NCBI RefSeq assembly: GCF_002252475.1
Contig: NZ_NNRK01000029.1
Span: 124,001 to 188,000, forward strand
Direction: 5' to 3'
DNA length: 64,000 bases
Source: Brucella rhizosphaerae
Lineage (GTDB): Bacteria; Pseudomonadota; Alphaproteobacteria; Rhizobiales; Rhizobiaceae
Shown here: positions 17,511 to 25,977 of the stretch, in pieces
Layout: every line of letters begins with the position of its first letter
Position numbering within the stretch: the first letter of the stretch is position 1
Notes under the pieces: generated by a model
What the model saw: only the letters and a program-made list of their open reading frames with translations
Told to the model about the DNA's origin: nothing
The model's database searches: none
Translations under genes and position numbers: made by a program

Positions 17511-17850
17511 GTGTCAGCGCAAGCTGACTATGGTGATAAATGGACGATGTAATAAACCTATTGGACCCGGGGGCGGTACCCGGCGCCTCCACCAGAACAC
17601 AAGATGCATCAAGAGCAAGTTGTGCTGTGGCGGGGGCGAAATAGGATCGACAAGGGTGTAAAGATCGCTCTTTTGCTCGGCATGATACCACCGTTATCGG
17701 GTCAATTGAGTAGTTGCAAATGACAACAAAGCTCAGGGTTACGCTCTCGCTGCCTAATGGCGGTGCGGGAAACCCACACTAAAGCCCTTAGGGTTAGCAC
17801 CTTAAGGCGGGGTTCGGAGGCACCTGGCAACAGAAGCCTCCACTTTCCCT
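17511..17850 (+). ncRNA. ssrA: Transfer-messenger RNA, circularly permuted two-piece alphaproteobacterial type
   Basis: The acceptor piece comes first: it starts near the GTCAGC-GCAA-GCTGAC hairpin (17513-17528), contains a T-stem CCGGG/CCCGG with a 7-nt loop (17567-17583), the acceptor strand CGCCTCC (17584-17590) and encoded ACCA ending at 17594. A spacer, 17595-17631, would be removed. The coding piece begins at 17632 with GGGGGCG, which pairs with CGCCTCC and gives the G3-U70 pair that specifies alanine. Then comes the tag frame (17716-17757) and the closing hairpin GGAGGC...GCCTCC (17816-17841). A TATATA at 17501-17506 fits as a -10 box. It rescues stalled ribosomes. The outer ends are approximate. 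Confidence 0.93.
17716..17757 (+). other. tmRNA proteolysis tag reading frame (ANDNKAQGYALAA)
   Basis: Within the coding piece of ssrA, GCA at 17716 opens 13 codons, ANDNKAQGYALAA, then TAA. The AND start is shared by many alphaproteobacterial tags, and the ALAA end is the ClpX-recognised degron. The N-terminal half is where the SspB adaptor, encoded at 20460, would bind. Confidence 0.9.
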
Positions 17851-17991
17851 CTTCACTTATATTGCTAGTCTTCAGGCCAAAAAACTTGTCCGATCATCAG
17901 GAAGATGTCGACACGCTGTAATGCCTGGCTTTCGCGCGCGCAGTTAGCGGAAAAGCAGTTTCCCACCTTTCCGCAAAATACTTTTAAAACA

Positions 17992-19290
17992 TCAGACGAT
18001 AGCTGGTTCGGTTTCGGCGACTTTCGTTTCCATTACCTCAATTTGCGCCGTCTGCGTGCGTGACGAAAGAGCAACCATTGCGATGACGAATGCAAGTACG
18101 GCGCAGGCAGCGATGCCACAGACCATAGGCAACGGCGATCCGTCGAAGACAGCGCTCGTCACGGCAATAGCCAAACCGCCAATGACAAATTGCAATGTTC
18201 CCATCAACGCGGACGCAGTTCCGGCAATCTCGCCATAATCTTCAAGCGCAAGCACTGCCGTTGTCGGAATGACGAGGCCCAAAAAGCCGTAACCAACGAA
18301 CAGGAACGCTGCCATCACATAGAGCGACTGGTAGCCCAGCAGAATGACTGCGAGCAGCGCGACCATGGACACGGCAAAACCGGTTACTGCCATCTTGACG
18401 ACGCGGCGTAGCCCAAAGCGTGCACCGAGCACGCCATTGAGCTGCGATGCGGCAAAGAACGATACCGCATTAACGGAGAACGCGAGTGCATATTGGGTCG
18501 GCGTCAGACCGTAATGATCGATTAGCACGAACGATGAATTCGCCAGATAGACGAAGAATGCCGAGATACCAAAACCGCCGATGCTTACAAGACCAAGGAA
18601 GTAGCGGTCCTTGAGCAGGCGCGCATACCCGCTAAGCGCACTGCTGATATTGCTATCAAGTCGCGCTTCCGCGCCACGTGTCTCTTTGAGCAGCGATCCA
18701 ATAAGCACAATTCCAATAAGCGCCGCAATAAATACGGCCCAGAACACGCTGCGCCAGCCAAAGAAGCTGATCAGCACCGAGCCGGTAAGTGGCGCCAGAA
18801 TTGGTGAGATGGAGAAAACCAGCATCAGCAGGGACATGAGGCGCGCAGCATCCACACCCGTATGCAAATCACGTACAATCGCACGTGGAATGACGGAGCC
18901 GGACGCAGCACCAATGCCCTGTACGAAGCGGAACAGCACCAGAATATCGATGTCCGATGCAAAGGCTGATCCGATACTACCGACGGAAAACAGAACCAGA
19001 CCGCCATAAAGCGGCAGCTTCCGGCCAATCATGTCGGAAAGAGGCCCAAGGAAAAGCTGCGCCAGCGCCAGTGCCAGAAAGAACGCGAGCAGACTCATCT
19101 GCACCGCGCTCGTCTCCGCGTGGAGATCTGAAGCGATTGTCGGTAGTGCAGGCAGGTACATATCTATAGCAAACGGACCAATAGCGGACAAAAGGCCGAG
19201 AATAATCGCATTGCGCACGAGACCAGAAGTCATGGGGGGGAGCGCTTTCATCAATGTTTCGTGAGTCGCCTGTTGCGATTTTGGACCCAT
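17992..19290 (-). CDS. Bcr/CflA-family multidrug efflux transporter (MFS)
   Basis: 432 residues with about 12 membrane helices. IGPFAIDMYLPALPTIASDL in helix 1 is the Bcr/CflA signature; LGPLSDMIGRKLPLYGG is the MFS loop 2-3 motif, and RFVQGIGAASGSVIPRAIVRD is the motif of helices 4-5 in proton-driven drug antiporters. It would export drugs or toxic small molecules. The start may be 19290 or the Met at 19251, which begins closer to helix 1. It is divergent from a TetR regulator, with a palindrome in the shared promoter region, so local control is likely. Confidence 0.9.
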   Translation of the reverse strand: MGPKSQQATHETLMKALPPMTSGLVRNAIILGLLSAIGPFAIDMYLPALPTIASDLHAETSAVQMSLLAFFLALALAQLFLGPLSDMIGRKLPLYGGLVLFSVGSIGSAFASDIDILVLFRFVQGIGAASGSVIPRAIVRDLHTGVDAARLMSLLMLVFSISPILAPLTGSVLISFFGWRSVFWAVFIAALIGIVLIGSLLKETRGAEARLDSNISSALSGYARLLKDRYFLGLVSIGGFGISAFFVYLANSSFVLIDHYGLTPTQYALAFSVNAVSFFAASQLNGVLGARFGLRRVVKMAVTGFAVSMVALLAVILLGYQSLYVMAAFLFVGYGFLGLVIPTTAVLALEDYGEIAGTASALMGTLQFVIGGLAIAVTSAVFDGSPLPMVCGIAACAVLAFVIAMVALSSRTQTAQIEVMETKVAETEPAIV

Positions 19291-19463
19291 TCAGGCCCGC
19301 GGCACGCTTGGGAGGATTCGAAAGCCTTGGTCCAAATATCGCAACAGAAGTTCTATCCACATGTTACTGCTACATATTTTTAATTGTTGCTGCGGTTCAT
19401 CTGGCCTCAAACCAGCTATCGCAGCCTTTAAAAACAGTATAGCAATCGCCACAATGGACGGAT

Positions 19464-19482
19464 TGTCAAAACCGATTTGACA
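19464..19482. promoter_or_regulatory. Candidate TetR operator between the efflux gene and its regulator
   Basis: TGTCAAA-ACCGA-TTTGACA is a perfect 7+5+7 inverted repeat located 56 nt before the tetR start and about 175 nt before the MFS start. The right arm contains TTTGACA, which could double as a -35 box for the regulator gene. Binding by the adjacent TetR protein is inferred from position and symmetry only. Confidence 0.55.
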
Positions 19483-19538
19483 GAAGTGTAAAATTAGACA
19501 CTATTGTCCAAACCGTCAAGTCGTCTTATGTTGAGGAT

Positions 19539-20237
19539 ATGAAACCTACTGACATGCTCGATATAGCCGTTCTATCGGATAGACCCGCCGCCCTTTCCAA
19601 AGGGGTGGGTTCTACGGTCATCAAACCAGGGCAATGCATGAAGCGCGACTTCATTCTTTGCTCTGCAGCCCGCGTTTTTTATCGCGATGGCTTTCAGGGT
19701 GCGAGCATCGATCTGATTGCCAGTGAGGCCGGCGTATCGCGCCAGACGATCTATAATCACTATCGTGATAAAGAAGCGCTGCTTGCAGCGGTTGTGGACG
19801 ACGCATTCGACAGGATGATGTCGAGCCTTTTTGCTGTGCTCGCCACCTTCCCGCAATCGGGCGAGAATCTTGAAGACGATCTTGTCGCGTTCTCCATCAG
19901 GATGAGCCGCAATTGCGTCTATGATCCCTCGACCGCATTTCTACGCAAAGTATTTCAATCCGACGAGGACGCCCTTCCGCTGGGCGCCAAGCTTTGCAGC
20001 ACCAAAGGCCCCGCGCAAGGTGTGCCAGCAATTGCAGCCCATCTGGCGCGACTTGCACTTGCTGGCGATTTGGTGATTGAAGACCCGGACCTTGCTGCCC
20101 GTCATTATCTGGCACTTATCAATGCCGATATCCATTACCATCTCCTGACAGGTCAAAGCATCGACGATTCCATCATTGAGCAAAGTTCAATCAATGGTGT
20201 CCGGACATTTCTGATGGCATTCGGCAAGCGTGCATAA
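19539..20237 (+). CDS. TetR-family transcriptional repressor
   Basis: 232 residues. After a 35-residue N-terminal extension comes the TetR DNA-binding domain: FILCSAARVFYRDGFQGASIDLIASEAGVSRQTIYNHYRDKEALL, with the helix-turn-helix at about residues 55-75. The C-terminal ligand-binding half has a TetR_C pattern with ARHYLALINADIHYHLL. It is divergent from the Bcr/CflA pump and probably represses it until a substrate binds. The start could be the ATG 19539 or an internal Met (residue 6 or 34); the core is unaffected. Confidence 0.88.
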   Translation: MKPTDMLDIAVLSDRPAALSKGVGSTVIKPGQCMKRDFILCSAARVFYRDGFQGASIDLIASEAGVSRQTIYNHYRDKEALLAAVVDDAFDRMMSSLFAVLATFPQSGENLEDDLVAFSIRMSRNCVYDPSTAFLRKVFQSDEDALPLGAKLCSTKGPAQGVPAIAAHLARLALAGDLVIEDPDLAARHYLALINADIHYHLLTGQSIDDSIIEQSSINGVRTFLMAFGKRA

Positions 20238-20459
20238 GCTGCGCATTTCGGTTTTTGGCACAGTCCCATTTGAGTTTTGATTGCTCAGGCGATCTGATTC
20301 ACACAGTTGCATCCCGTGTATGTAAGCGTGGGACAAATGTCCAATTCAATCCAATGGCAGTCCCTCCATCGTGGGAGTTGTGTTTTTTCACGATATAATT
20401 TTCAATTCACTTGAGAACAAACTTGACATCAACCCGCGAATCCGTGGGATAAGCAAAAT

Positions 20460-21041
20460 ATGGTACAGGACCTGATCCGTTATGATATTCTAGCTCAGGA
20501 AGCCCTCCGCGGCGTCATTCGCAAGGTTCTTGCGGAAGTGGCGACGACTGGCTTGCCTGGAAATCACCACTTCTTCATCACGTTCCTCACAGGAGCGCCT
20601 GGTGTACGCATTTCATCGCGTCTCAAAGAAAAATATCCTGAGCAGATGACAGTCGTGTTACAGCACCAGTTCTGGGACATGCTGGTTACAGACCAGCTGT
20701 TTGAGATCGGCCTATCCTTTGGCGATGTCCCTGAAAAGCTGACGATCCCCTTCTCTGCTGTTCGTGGCTTCTATGACCCGTCAGTGAATTTCGAACTGGA
20801 ATTCGACGTGTCCGTTGTCCAGCCAACCAGCGACAATGATGAAGGCAGCAATATTTCTTCGATTGAGCTCATTTCTTCTGAGGAAGCTCCGGTGAAGTCA
20901 CCGAAGTCGAAATCCAGGTCGCGCAAGACTGCGGCTGAAAAAGAAGACGCTGCCAAGGAAAAGGAAGCCGCTGACGGCGAAGAGACGGAACCTAAGCCGT
21001 CGGCTGATGTTGTTTCGCTTGATTCTTTCCGCAAAAAATAA
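20460..21041 (+). CDS. sspB: SspB-type ClpXP adaptor (alphaproteobacterial)
   Basis: 193 residues. The folded domain (about 1-125) opens LIRYDILAQEALRGVIRKVL and includes NHHFFITFLTGAPGVRISSRL and VLQHQFWDMLV, the signature of SspB-alpha. The rest is an acidic and Lys/Ser-rich flexible tail that ends DVVSLDSFRKK, a short hydrophobic-basic tip that in SspB docks on ClpX. It delivers ssrA-tagged proteins to ClpXP. Its gene lies 2.6 kb from ssrA. A TTGACA at 20415-20420 is a possible -35, but the -10 would be very close to the start. Confidence 0.93.
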   Translation: MVQDLIRYDILAQEALRGVIRKVLAEVATTGLPGNHHFFITFLTGAPGVRISSRLKEKYPEQMTVVLQHQFWDMLVTDQLFEIGLSFGDVPEKLTIPFSAVRGFYDPSVNFELEFDVSVVQPTSDNDEGSNISSIELISSEEAPVKSPKSKSRSRKTAAEKEDAAKEKEAADGEETEPKPSADVVSLDSFRKK

Positions 21042-21070
21042 GTCTTATCTTTTCACAAAGATACTGAATG

Positions 21071-21103
21071 CGCCGGTAGAAGAAATCTTCTTCCGGCGTT
21101 TTG
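21071..21103 (+). terminator. Rho-independent terminator after sspB
   Basis: CGCCGG (21071-21076) pairs with CCGGCG (21093-21098), with inner AGAAGA/TCTTCT pairing, then TTTT. It lies 30 nt after the sspB stop. Confidence 0.8.
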
Positions 21104-21254
21104 CTGTTTGGGACTTCATATAATCAATTGATCAGTGCCGCAAAGATCACAGTTTATCGCTGGCAATTGCTTGATAATTGACTTTAATCAAAGCGCGTAG
21201 ACTATTAGTCTGTAAAAACTGGATCGACGGCAACTCATCTGGATTGGCTTTATC

Positions 21255-21431
21255 ATGCTGCGTTTAATTGCTCAGATTGTCTTATGGTTTAGCGGCATTG
21301 TCGCAGGCTTCTTTGTCACCAAGGACGCCCCTAATTTTCCGTTGTGGCAGATGACTTTCGGACTGCTCCTGCTCGTGATACTTTCGCTACTTATTTGGTG
21401 GCTTACCAATCCGAAAACGCCAGGCAAATAA
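21255..21431 (+). CDS. Hypothetical 58-residue two-helix membrane protein
   Basis: Reads MLRLIAQIVLWFSGIVAGFFV, a short loop TKDAPNFPLWQ, then TFGLLLLVILSLLIWWLT and a basic tail NPKTPGK. Two membrane segments with a positive C-terminal end suggest an inner-membrane hairpin. I do not recognise a family. It precedes the DUF4169 and ribbon-helix-helix genes by about 50 nt and runs the same way, so it may share their transcript. No strong ribosome-binding site is visible, and it is too short for codon statistics, so its reality is likely but not certain. Confidence 0.55.
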   Translation: MLRLIAQIVLWFSGIVAGFFVTKDAPNFPLWQMTFGLLLLVILSLLIWWLTNPKTPGK

Positions 21432-21482
21432 AGGCATCGCCGCCTTTTCAGCTCCGGTGACACAACACTACGGCAGGCATTC

Positions 21483-21683
21483 ATGAGCGAGATCATCAAT
21501 CTGCGTCAGTTCAAGAAGAACAAGACGCGTGCCTCCAGGGAAAAGCAGGCCGAACAGAATCGAGTTCTGTTTGGCAGAACAAGAGCTGAAAAAGATTTCA
21601 CCCGAGAAGAAGCTCGCAAGGCTGAAAACTTTCTTGCAAACAACAAGCTCGACTCGCACGATAAACCGGATAACAACACGTGA
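21483..21683 (+). CDS. DUF4169-family small basic protein
   Basis: 66 residues, highly charged and helical. It begins MSEIINLRQFKKNKTRASREK and continues NRVLFGRTRAEKDFTREEARKAENFLANNKLDSH, which is the DUF4169 pattern (N-terminal INLRxxxK and NRxxFGRTKAEK). These proteins are widespread in Rhizobiales without known role. The stop overlaps the GTG start of the next gene (GTGA), and such pairing with a ribbon-helix-helix protein suggests they act together. Confidence 0.8.
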   Translation: MSEIINLRQFKKNKTRASREKQAEQNRVLFGRTRAEKDFTREEARKAENFLANNKLDSHDKPDNNT

Positions 21684-21919
21684 ACCAGTCAGCCCGCTTG
21701 CGAAAGCGCTCTGTCAGCATACGCGGCCACGCCACAAGCTATACGCTTGAAGAGCCATTCTTCGAAGTTCTTGAAGAAATCGCGCAGAAACAGCAGGTTT
21801 CTATGGCTGCTCTGATCGCCGAGATCGACGGGCAGCGAGATCGCACAATCAACCTCTCTTCCGCCCTGCGCCTCTATGTACTCGACTGGCTAAAATCGAG
21901 ACTGCAGCTTCAAAGCTGA
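21680..21919 (+). CDS. Ribbon-helix-helix domain protein
   Basis: 79 residues from a GTG start that overlaps the preceding stop. It contains the strand SVSIRGHATSYTLEEPFFEVLEEIAQKQQVSMAALIAEID followed by a helix with SSALRLYVLDWLK. This fits the ribbon-helix-helix DNA-binding group found in many alphaproteobacteria. It could be a small transcription regulator; targets are unknown. No toxin-like partner is adjacent: the upstream DUF4169 protein is not a known toxin. Its last 10 nt overlap the convergent AsmA gene. Confidence 0.75.
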   Translation: MNQSARLRKRSVSIRGHATSYTLEEPFFEVLEEIAQKQQVSMAALIAEIDGQRDRTINLSSALRLYVLDWLKSRLQLQS

Positions 21920-24900
21920 GGGCTTGGTGTTGTTTCTGGCGTCTGCTCCAGATCTTTCAGAAACTCATTCAATGACTGACCGCCCTGACCATTCAATTGA
22001 ACTGGCGGATTGCCACCCACAGCAGGAGGCTGCGCCTCCAATGCGTTTCTGGCAGCCTGCTCGCGCGCTTCAGCCTCAGCTTCGGCCTTGCGGCGCGCTT
22101 CTTCTTCCAGTCTCTGGCGTTCGCGCTCCTGCGCATCCGACGAAAGCAAATCGAGCTGACGACGCAGGCGCTGCTTTTCCATGATGCTGGCCTGCATGGC
22201 CTCGACGCGCTCCTGTTCACGCTCAAGCGCTCGCTGTGTCAGAAACTGAACCAGTGGCTGTCGATCAAACTGAACCGATGGCTCATCATAGGTCCCGCCA
22301 ATTGAATATCGCAGATTGGCCGCGCTGCCCGACTGCGTATCTTCAGCTTGTTTGAAAGAGAAACTGCCTTCTCCGCCCAAACTTAGCGTTGAAAGGTCAA
22401 GCTGAACATCACCAGCCAATGCTGTATCACCAGAACTCAGGCTGATGGGCGCCAGTCGGGCAATTCCCCCGGCAACAGTGAAATCAAACCGTGTGTTACC
22501 TGCAGCAAAGCGCCCCTGACCGACAGCCTTGTCCGCAATTGTAGCAAACTGCTTTGCATCGACCTGGGAAGCGCCCGCTGGCTGATCACCCATCGCGTCA
22601 GCCGCAGCCAGCATTGGCGAGAAAGCATTCTGATCAAGGCCATTGATCGTAAAATTCTCGACATCGGCGCTGCCTGAGCCAGCGAGCGAGGAAACAAGAT
22701 CAGCAACGTTCGTACCGCTGCCATTTAAAGACAAGGCAGCTTTCACCGTGCCTGAGAACGGGCTGTTGCCATCCGGCAAACGGTAGAAATCCTGAAGAGC
22801 AGCGCCGCTCCATTTCAGATCCGATGTCAAAAGCGCGGTCTTGTCATTGTTGCGCAGCGATACGTTGCCAACCAGATAGCCACCAGCCCAGTTACCGGTT
22901 AGCTCGCCAAGCGTCAGTTCATCCATGCCCTTCTGGAGGCGCGTTGAAAAATCGCTCATAGCCCCAAACCCATCTATATGAGCCTGTGCCGCGGTAAGTT
23001 TCATATCAATGAGCAATGGCATGGACGGTCGCACAGCAAATGGTGTCTTTGGCCATATCGTTGCTTTTGATGCCTTTACAGGCTCAATCGCGTCTTGCCC
23101 CAACATGATTGCTGCAAGACTGCCCAATTCGATCGAAGCAAGCTTTGCTTCACCCTTGAGCTGCGGGAGACCACTGTCCGAAAAATTTGCCTCTATCCGC
23201 GCTGAAATGTCATCGCCGCCGAGCTTTCCTGAAAAATTCGGAAAACGAAGAAGACCCTTGGCAAACTGGAAGTCGCTGGAAAGATCGGCGGACAGTCCCT
23301 CACCAAATCCTGGCAGACTGTAACCCGCTGTTGCGATAAACGGTTGCAAATCGGCAGATTTCACCTGCGCCTTACCACTTGCGGCGATATCACCGCCAAC
23401 CAGCGAAAGAATGCCGTCCGCAGCAGCCGTTCCATCGGGGGCAGTGAGCTTGAGTTGCGTGCGCATACCGGCGCTCGGTGCGCCCTGCATGGTCAGGTCA
23501 GCAGTCAACTCGCCAGCAAGCCCCAAAGGTAATGAAGGCAGACCCAGAAGAGCGAGAACGGTTTCGCCGTTTTGCGATGTCGCAGTGCCGTTCAACTGCA
23601 TTTGCATCGGATCATTCTCGGCACTTCCACCACTCGTGGTACCTGAGAGATCGAGCTTCATTCCGCCCGCTTTGCCGGTCAGGCTGAAGGAAGCTTCACC
23701 GCCCTTAGCGGCGGGCTTTGTACTTGCTTCTTTGGTGCGTGCAGTCTTGTCTTTACCGGCACTATTGCCTGCAGCAGGCACTGACGTTGTATCGCCATTT
23801 GGAGCTGCAACAGCGTTAGCGATGATATTGATTTCTGTGTCGTCGAACAGGCCCGGATAGTTATCCGCACGCGCTGAAAGCGACCGAAAGAATGGGACTT
23901 GAGGATGGCGATGTGCGACCAGCGTCAGAAAATGCGATAGATCAGCCGACAAAAGAGTGGCATCCAGCGTACCCGATGGGGCTGACGCGAAGGGTTCATA
24001 AGAACCGGTTGCCGTCAAAGTCGTCCCGGCAACATCATTGATCATCAGGCGGTCAAAATCAAAACGCCCGCCATGCACCCGCACCGCCAAATCGACACTT
24101 CCCGCGTCCATATCTTCGTACTGAACGGGTCCGGCCTTGAAACCAATATCCAGCGCCTGCCCCTGAAGAGAAGCCATGCCGTGGCCACTGGAGAAAAAGC
24201 CGGTAAAAGCTCGCAACGCGTTGCTATCGACTGCGCCACCATTAAGCCTCAGCGTAATCGCCGGCTCAGCAGAACCCGCAACCTGTCGCAGGAAGCTGCC
24301 TTTAAGCGATGTCTGGCCCAATCCGACTTCAAGTCCGTCAATGCTCTGCATGCCATCACGCAGATCGACTTTGCCGGAAAAGCCGACACTATCGAGCTTG
24401 CGGATCGATTCATCGACGGTTTCATTAAGCCATGAGGCAAGTCCTGACGGCTGGCGCGAGGCCACGAGCATATCGCCTGCAAAGCCAAAATCCTTGCCGA
24501 CAGAAAGCCGGCCCTTTGCTTCGACCTTCGTGCGGCCCGGCAGATCAGCAGCAAACTGGCGGATATTCCAGCCATTACCGTCTGGCCCTGCACTGATCGT
24601 CACCGAGCGAATTGTGGTGCCACCGGCAATCACCGCAGGCAAACGCAGCTCCACATTGCCGGGCATTCCGGGGATCGGTAATTGTTCAAGCATACGGCGC
24701 ACAAGTGCTACACGATCACCGAGGGGCACAGGTGCAACAGCCTGCTGGTCTTGCGTGGTTTCAACCGGACCCCAGAAAATCTGTTGGCCATCGGCGCTAA
24801 TATCAAAAAGCGGCGTATCACCGTAATCAATGAATGCCTTTCCGTTCACCACATAAGGGTTATCGGCAGGCCCCTGTTCCATACGGAATTCGCTGGCATC

Positions 24901-25734
24901 AAACCGGCTTCTGTCCGCGTCGAACTTACCGGTCAGGCGCAAATCGCTAAAGAACGGCTTCTCAGTTGGTGCTTTCTGATTTTTGACATTCAGTGCAACC
25001 GCATCCGCTGAACGAAGCGAGAAGTTGCCAGCATATTTGATACGGCCATCCGTAAGCGTGATGTCGCCATCTGTTTCAAAGGATGCAGGAATTGCCTCTG
25101 GAGAAATGCGTGCCCGCAATCGCAGCGAACCATCGGGCTTTGTCTCACCACTGTTGAGATCAAGCGCGAGCTTCTGTCCTTCGACATCCAGTGTGCCATT
25201 GGCCTGCCAGGGCCCGGACAGGCTGTTTGCAGACATCACAGCATTGATGGATGTTGCCGTATGAATACGTCCACTGGCTTCGTCATGGAGGGTCGCTGTG
25301 CCATCCAGAATTGAGAGCCGCTCGACCTTGATATGCGATGGATCAATCGGAGTGGAAGGACGAATTGCCCAATCGACCTTGCCGTCTTTATCAAGAGAAA
25401 TAATGGCCTGCGGGCGCTCAACACGCATATCGAAAATCAAGAGCTGTCCGCGCAGAAACGGCATCAGTTCGGCGTCCATCGAGAACGTATCGACCGTCAT
25501 CACCGGGTCAGCGACATCAGCGCCCACACGGACATCGGAAAACGCTACCGATGGAAACGGCAACAGCCGCGCACTCACGTCACCCGTCACATGTACCGGA
25601 CGGCCGAGCACCCGGCTCGCTTCACGTTCGAAATCGGCACGGTAGCCGCTCCAGTCAACAAAGGGCGGCACAACAAGCGCTGCTGTCAAAAGCAACACCA
25701 AAAGCCCTCCGACGATGACGAATATGCGGCCCAA
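21910..25734 (-). CDS. AsmA-family envelope protein
   Basis: 1274 residues. One N-terminal membrane anchor (FVIVGGLLVLLLTAALVVPPFVDW) is followed by AsmA-type sequence (FEREASRVLGRPVHVTGDVSARLLPFPSVAFSDVRVG) and a long repeat-rich beta region. The C-terminal third carries the AsmA C-domain (TIWPKTPFAVRP onwards, then LSSLAGSGSADVENFTINGLD). The end is a charged coiled coil (residues about 1195-1240) and a Pro/Gln-rich tail. AsmA-like proteins are linked to phospholipid transport between membranes and to outer-membrane integrity. It stands alone and convergent with the RHH gene. Confidence 0.9.
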   Translation of the reverse strand: MGRIFVIVGGLLVLLLTAALVVPPFVDWSGYRADFEREASRVLGRPVHVTGDVSARLLPFPSVAFSDVRVGADVADPVMTVDTFSMDAELMPFLRGQLLIFDMRVERPQAIISLDKDGKVDWAIRPSTPIDPSHIKVERLSILDGTATLHDEASGRIHTATSINAVMSANSLSGPWQANGTLDVEGQKLALDLNSGETKPDGSLRLRARISPEAIPASFETDGDITLTDGRIKYAGNFSLRSADAVALNVKNQKAPTEKPFFSDLRLTGKFDADRSRFDASEFRMEQGPADNPYVVNGKAFIDYGDTPLFDISADGQQIFWGPVETTQDQQAVAPVPLGDRVALVRRMLEQLPIPGMPGNVELRLPAVIAGGTTIRSVTISAGPDGNGWNIRQFAADLPGRTKVEAKGRLSVGKDFGFAGDMLVASRQPSGLASWLNETVDESIRKLDSVGFSGKVDLRDGMQSIDGLEVGLGQTSLKGSFLRQVAGSAEPAITLRLNGGAVDSNALRAFTGFFSSGHGMASLQGQALDIGFKAGPVQYEDMDAGSVDLAVRVHGGRFDFDRLMINDVAGTTLTATGSYEPFASAPSGTLDATLLSADLSHFLTLVAHRHPQVPFFRSLSARADNYPGLFDDTEINIIANAVAAPNGDTTSVPAAGNSAGKDKTARTKEASTKPAAKGGEASFSLTGKAGGMKLDLSGTTSGGSAENDPMQMQLNGTATSQNGETVLALLGLPSLPLGLAGELTADLTMQGAPSAGMRTQLKLTAPDGTAAADGILSLVGGDIAASGKAQVKSADLQPFIATAGYSLPGFGEGLSADLSSDFQFAKGLLRFPNFSGKLGGDDISARIEANFSDSGLPQLKGEAKLASIELGSLAAIMLGQDAIEPVKASKATIWPKTPFAVRPSMPLLIDMKLTAAQAHIDGFGAMSDFSTRLQKGMDELTLGELTGNWAGGYLVGNVSLRNNDKTALLTSDLKWSGAALQDFYRLPDGNSPFSGTVKAALSLNGSGTNVADLVSSLAGSGSADVENFTINGLDQNAFSPMLAAADAMGDQPAGASQVDAKQFATIADKAVGQGRFAAGNTRFDFTVAGGIARLAPISLSSGDTALAGDVQLDLSTLSLGGEGSFSFKQAEDTQSGSAANLRYSIGGTYDEPSVQFDRQPLVQFLTQRALEREQERVEAMQASIMEKQRLRRQLDLLSSDAQERERQRLEEEARRKAEAEAEAREQAARNALEAQPPAVGGNPPVQLNGQGGQSLNEFLKDLEQTPETTPSPQL

Positions 25735-25815
25735 GAAAAAACTCCGGTATTGTGCGAATTTCAGACTTACACGAAAACAAACGGTGAATCACGCTCACGT
25801 TACAGCGCAACATAA

Positions 25816-25866
25816 AGCATGAGCCCGGAAAGTGTGAAATGCTTTTCGGGCCAGATCATGTTTCTG
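25816..25866. repeat. Dispersed intergenic palindrome, copy 3
   Basis: CATGagCCCGGAAA, the core AGTGTGAAAT, then CTTTTCGGGccagatCATG: an imperfect inverted repeat with the same GAAA-GTGTGAA-TTTTCGG heart as copies 1 and 5. It lies in the 243-bp gap between the AsmA and oxidase genes, which otherwise shows nothing. Confidence 0.65.
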
Positions 25867-25977
25867 CAAAAACTACATCAGCCCGGCGATAACAAGGCGA
25901 CGTGCCTCTCACTGCGGTGAATCAAGAAACCGATTGAATCAACGTCTGAAAAACATCAGCCAAGCCGCTGGTTTGAA

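Noticed and set aside
17431..17661. Plus-strand frame over the first half of ssrA
   Set aside because: The RNA features of tmRNA explain this region; the frame has no homology.
20394..20399. TATAAT as a -10 box for sspB
   Set aside because: No -35 box at proper spacing is visible, so it is not listed as a promoter.
21680..21919. Ribbon-helix-helix gene as antitoxin of a toxin-antitoxin pair
   Set aside because: The coupled DUF4169 product is not similar to any toxin family and no RelE, VapC or similar gene is adjacent.
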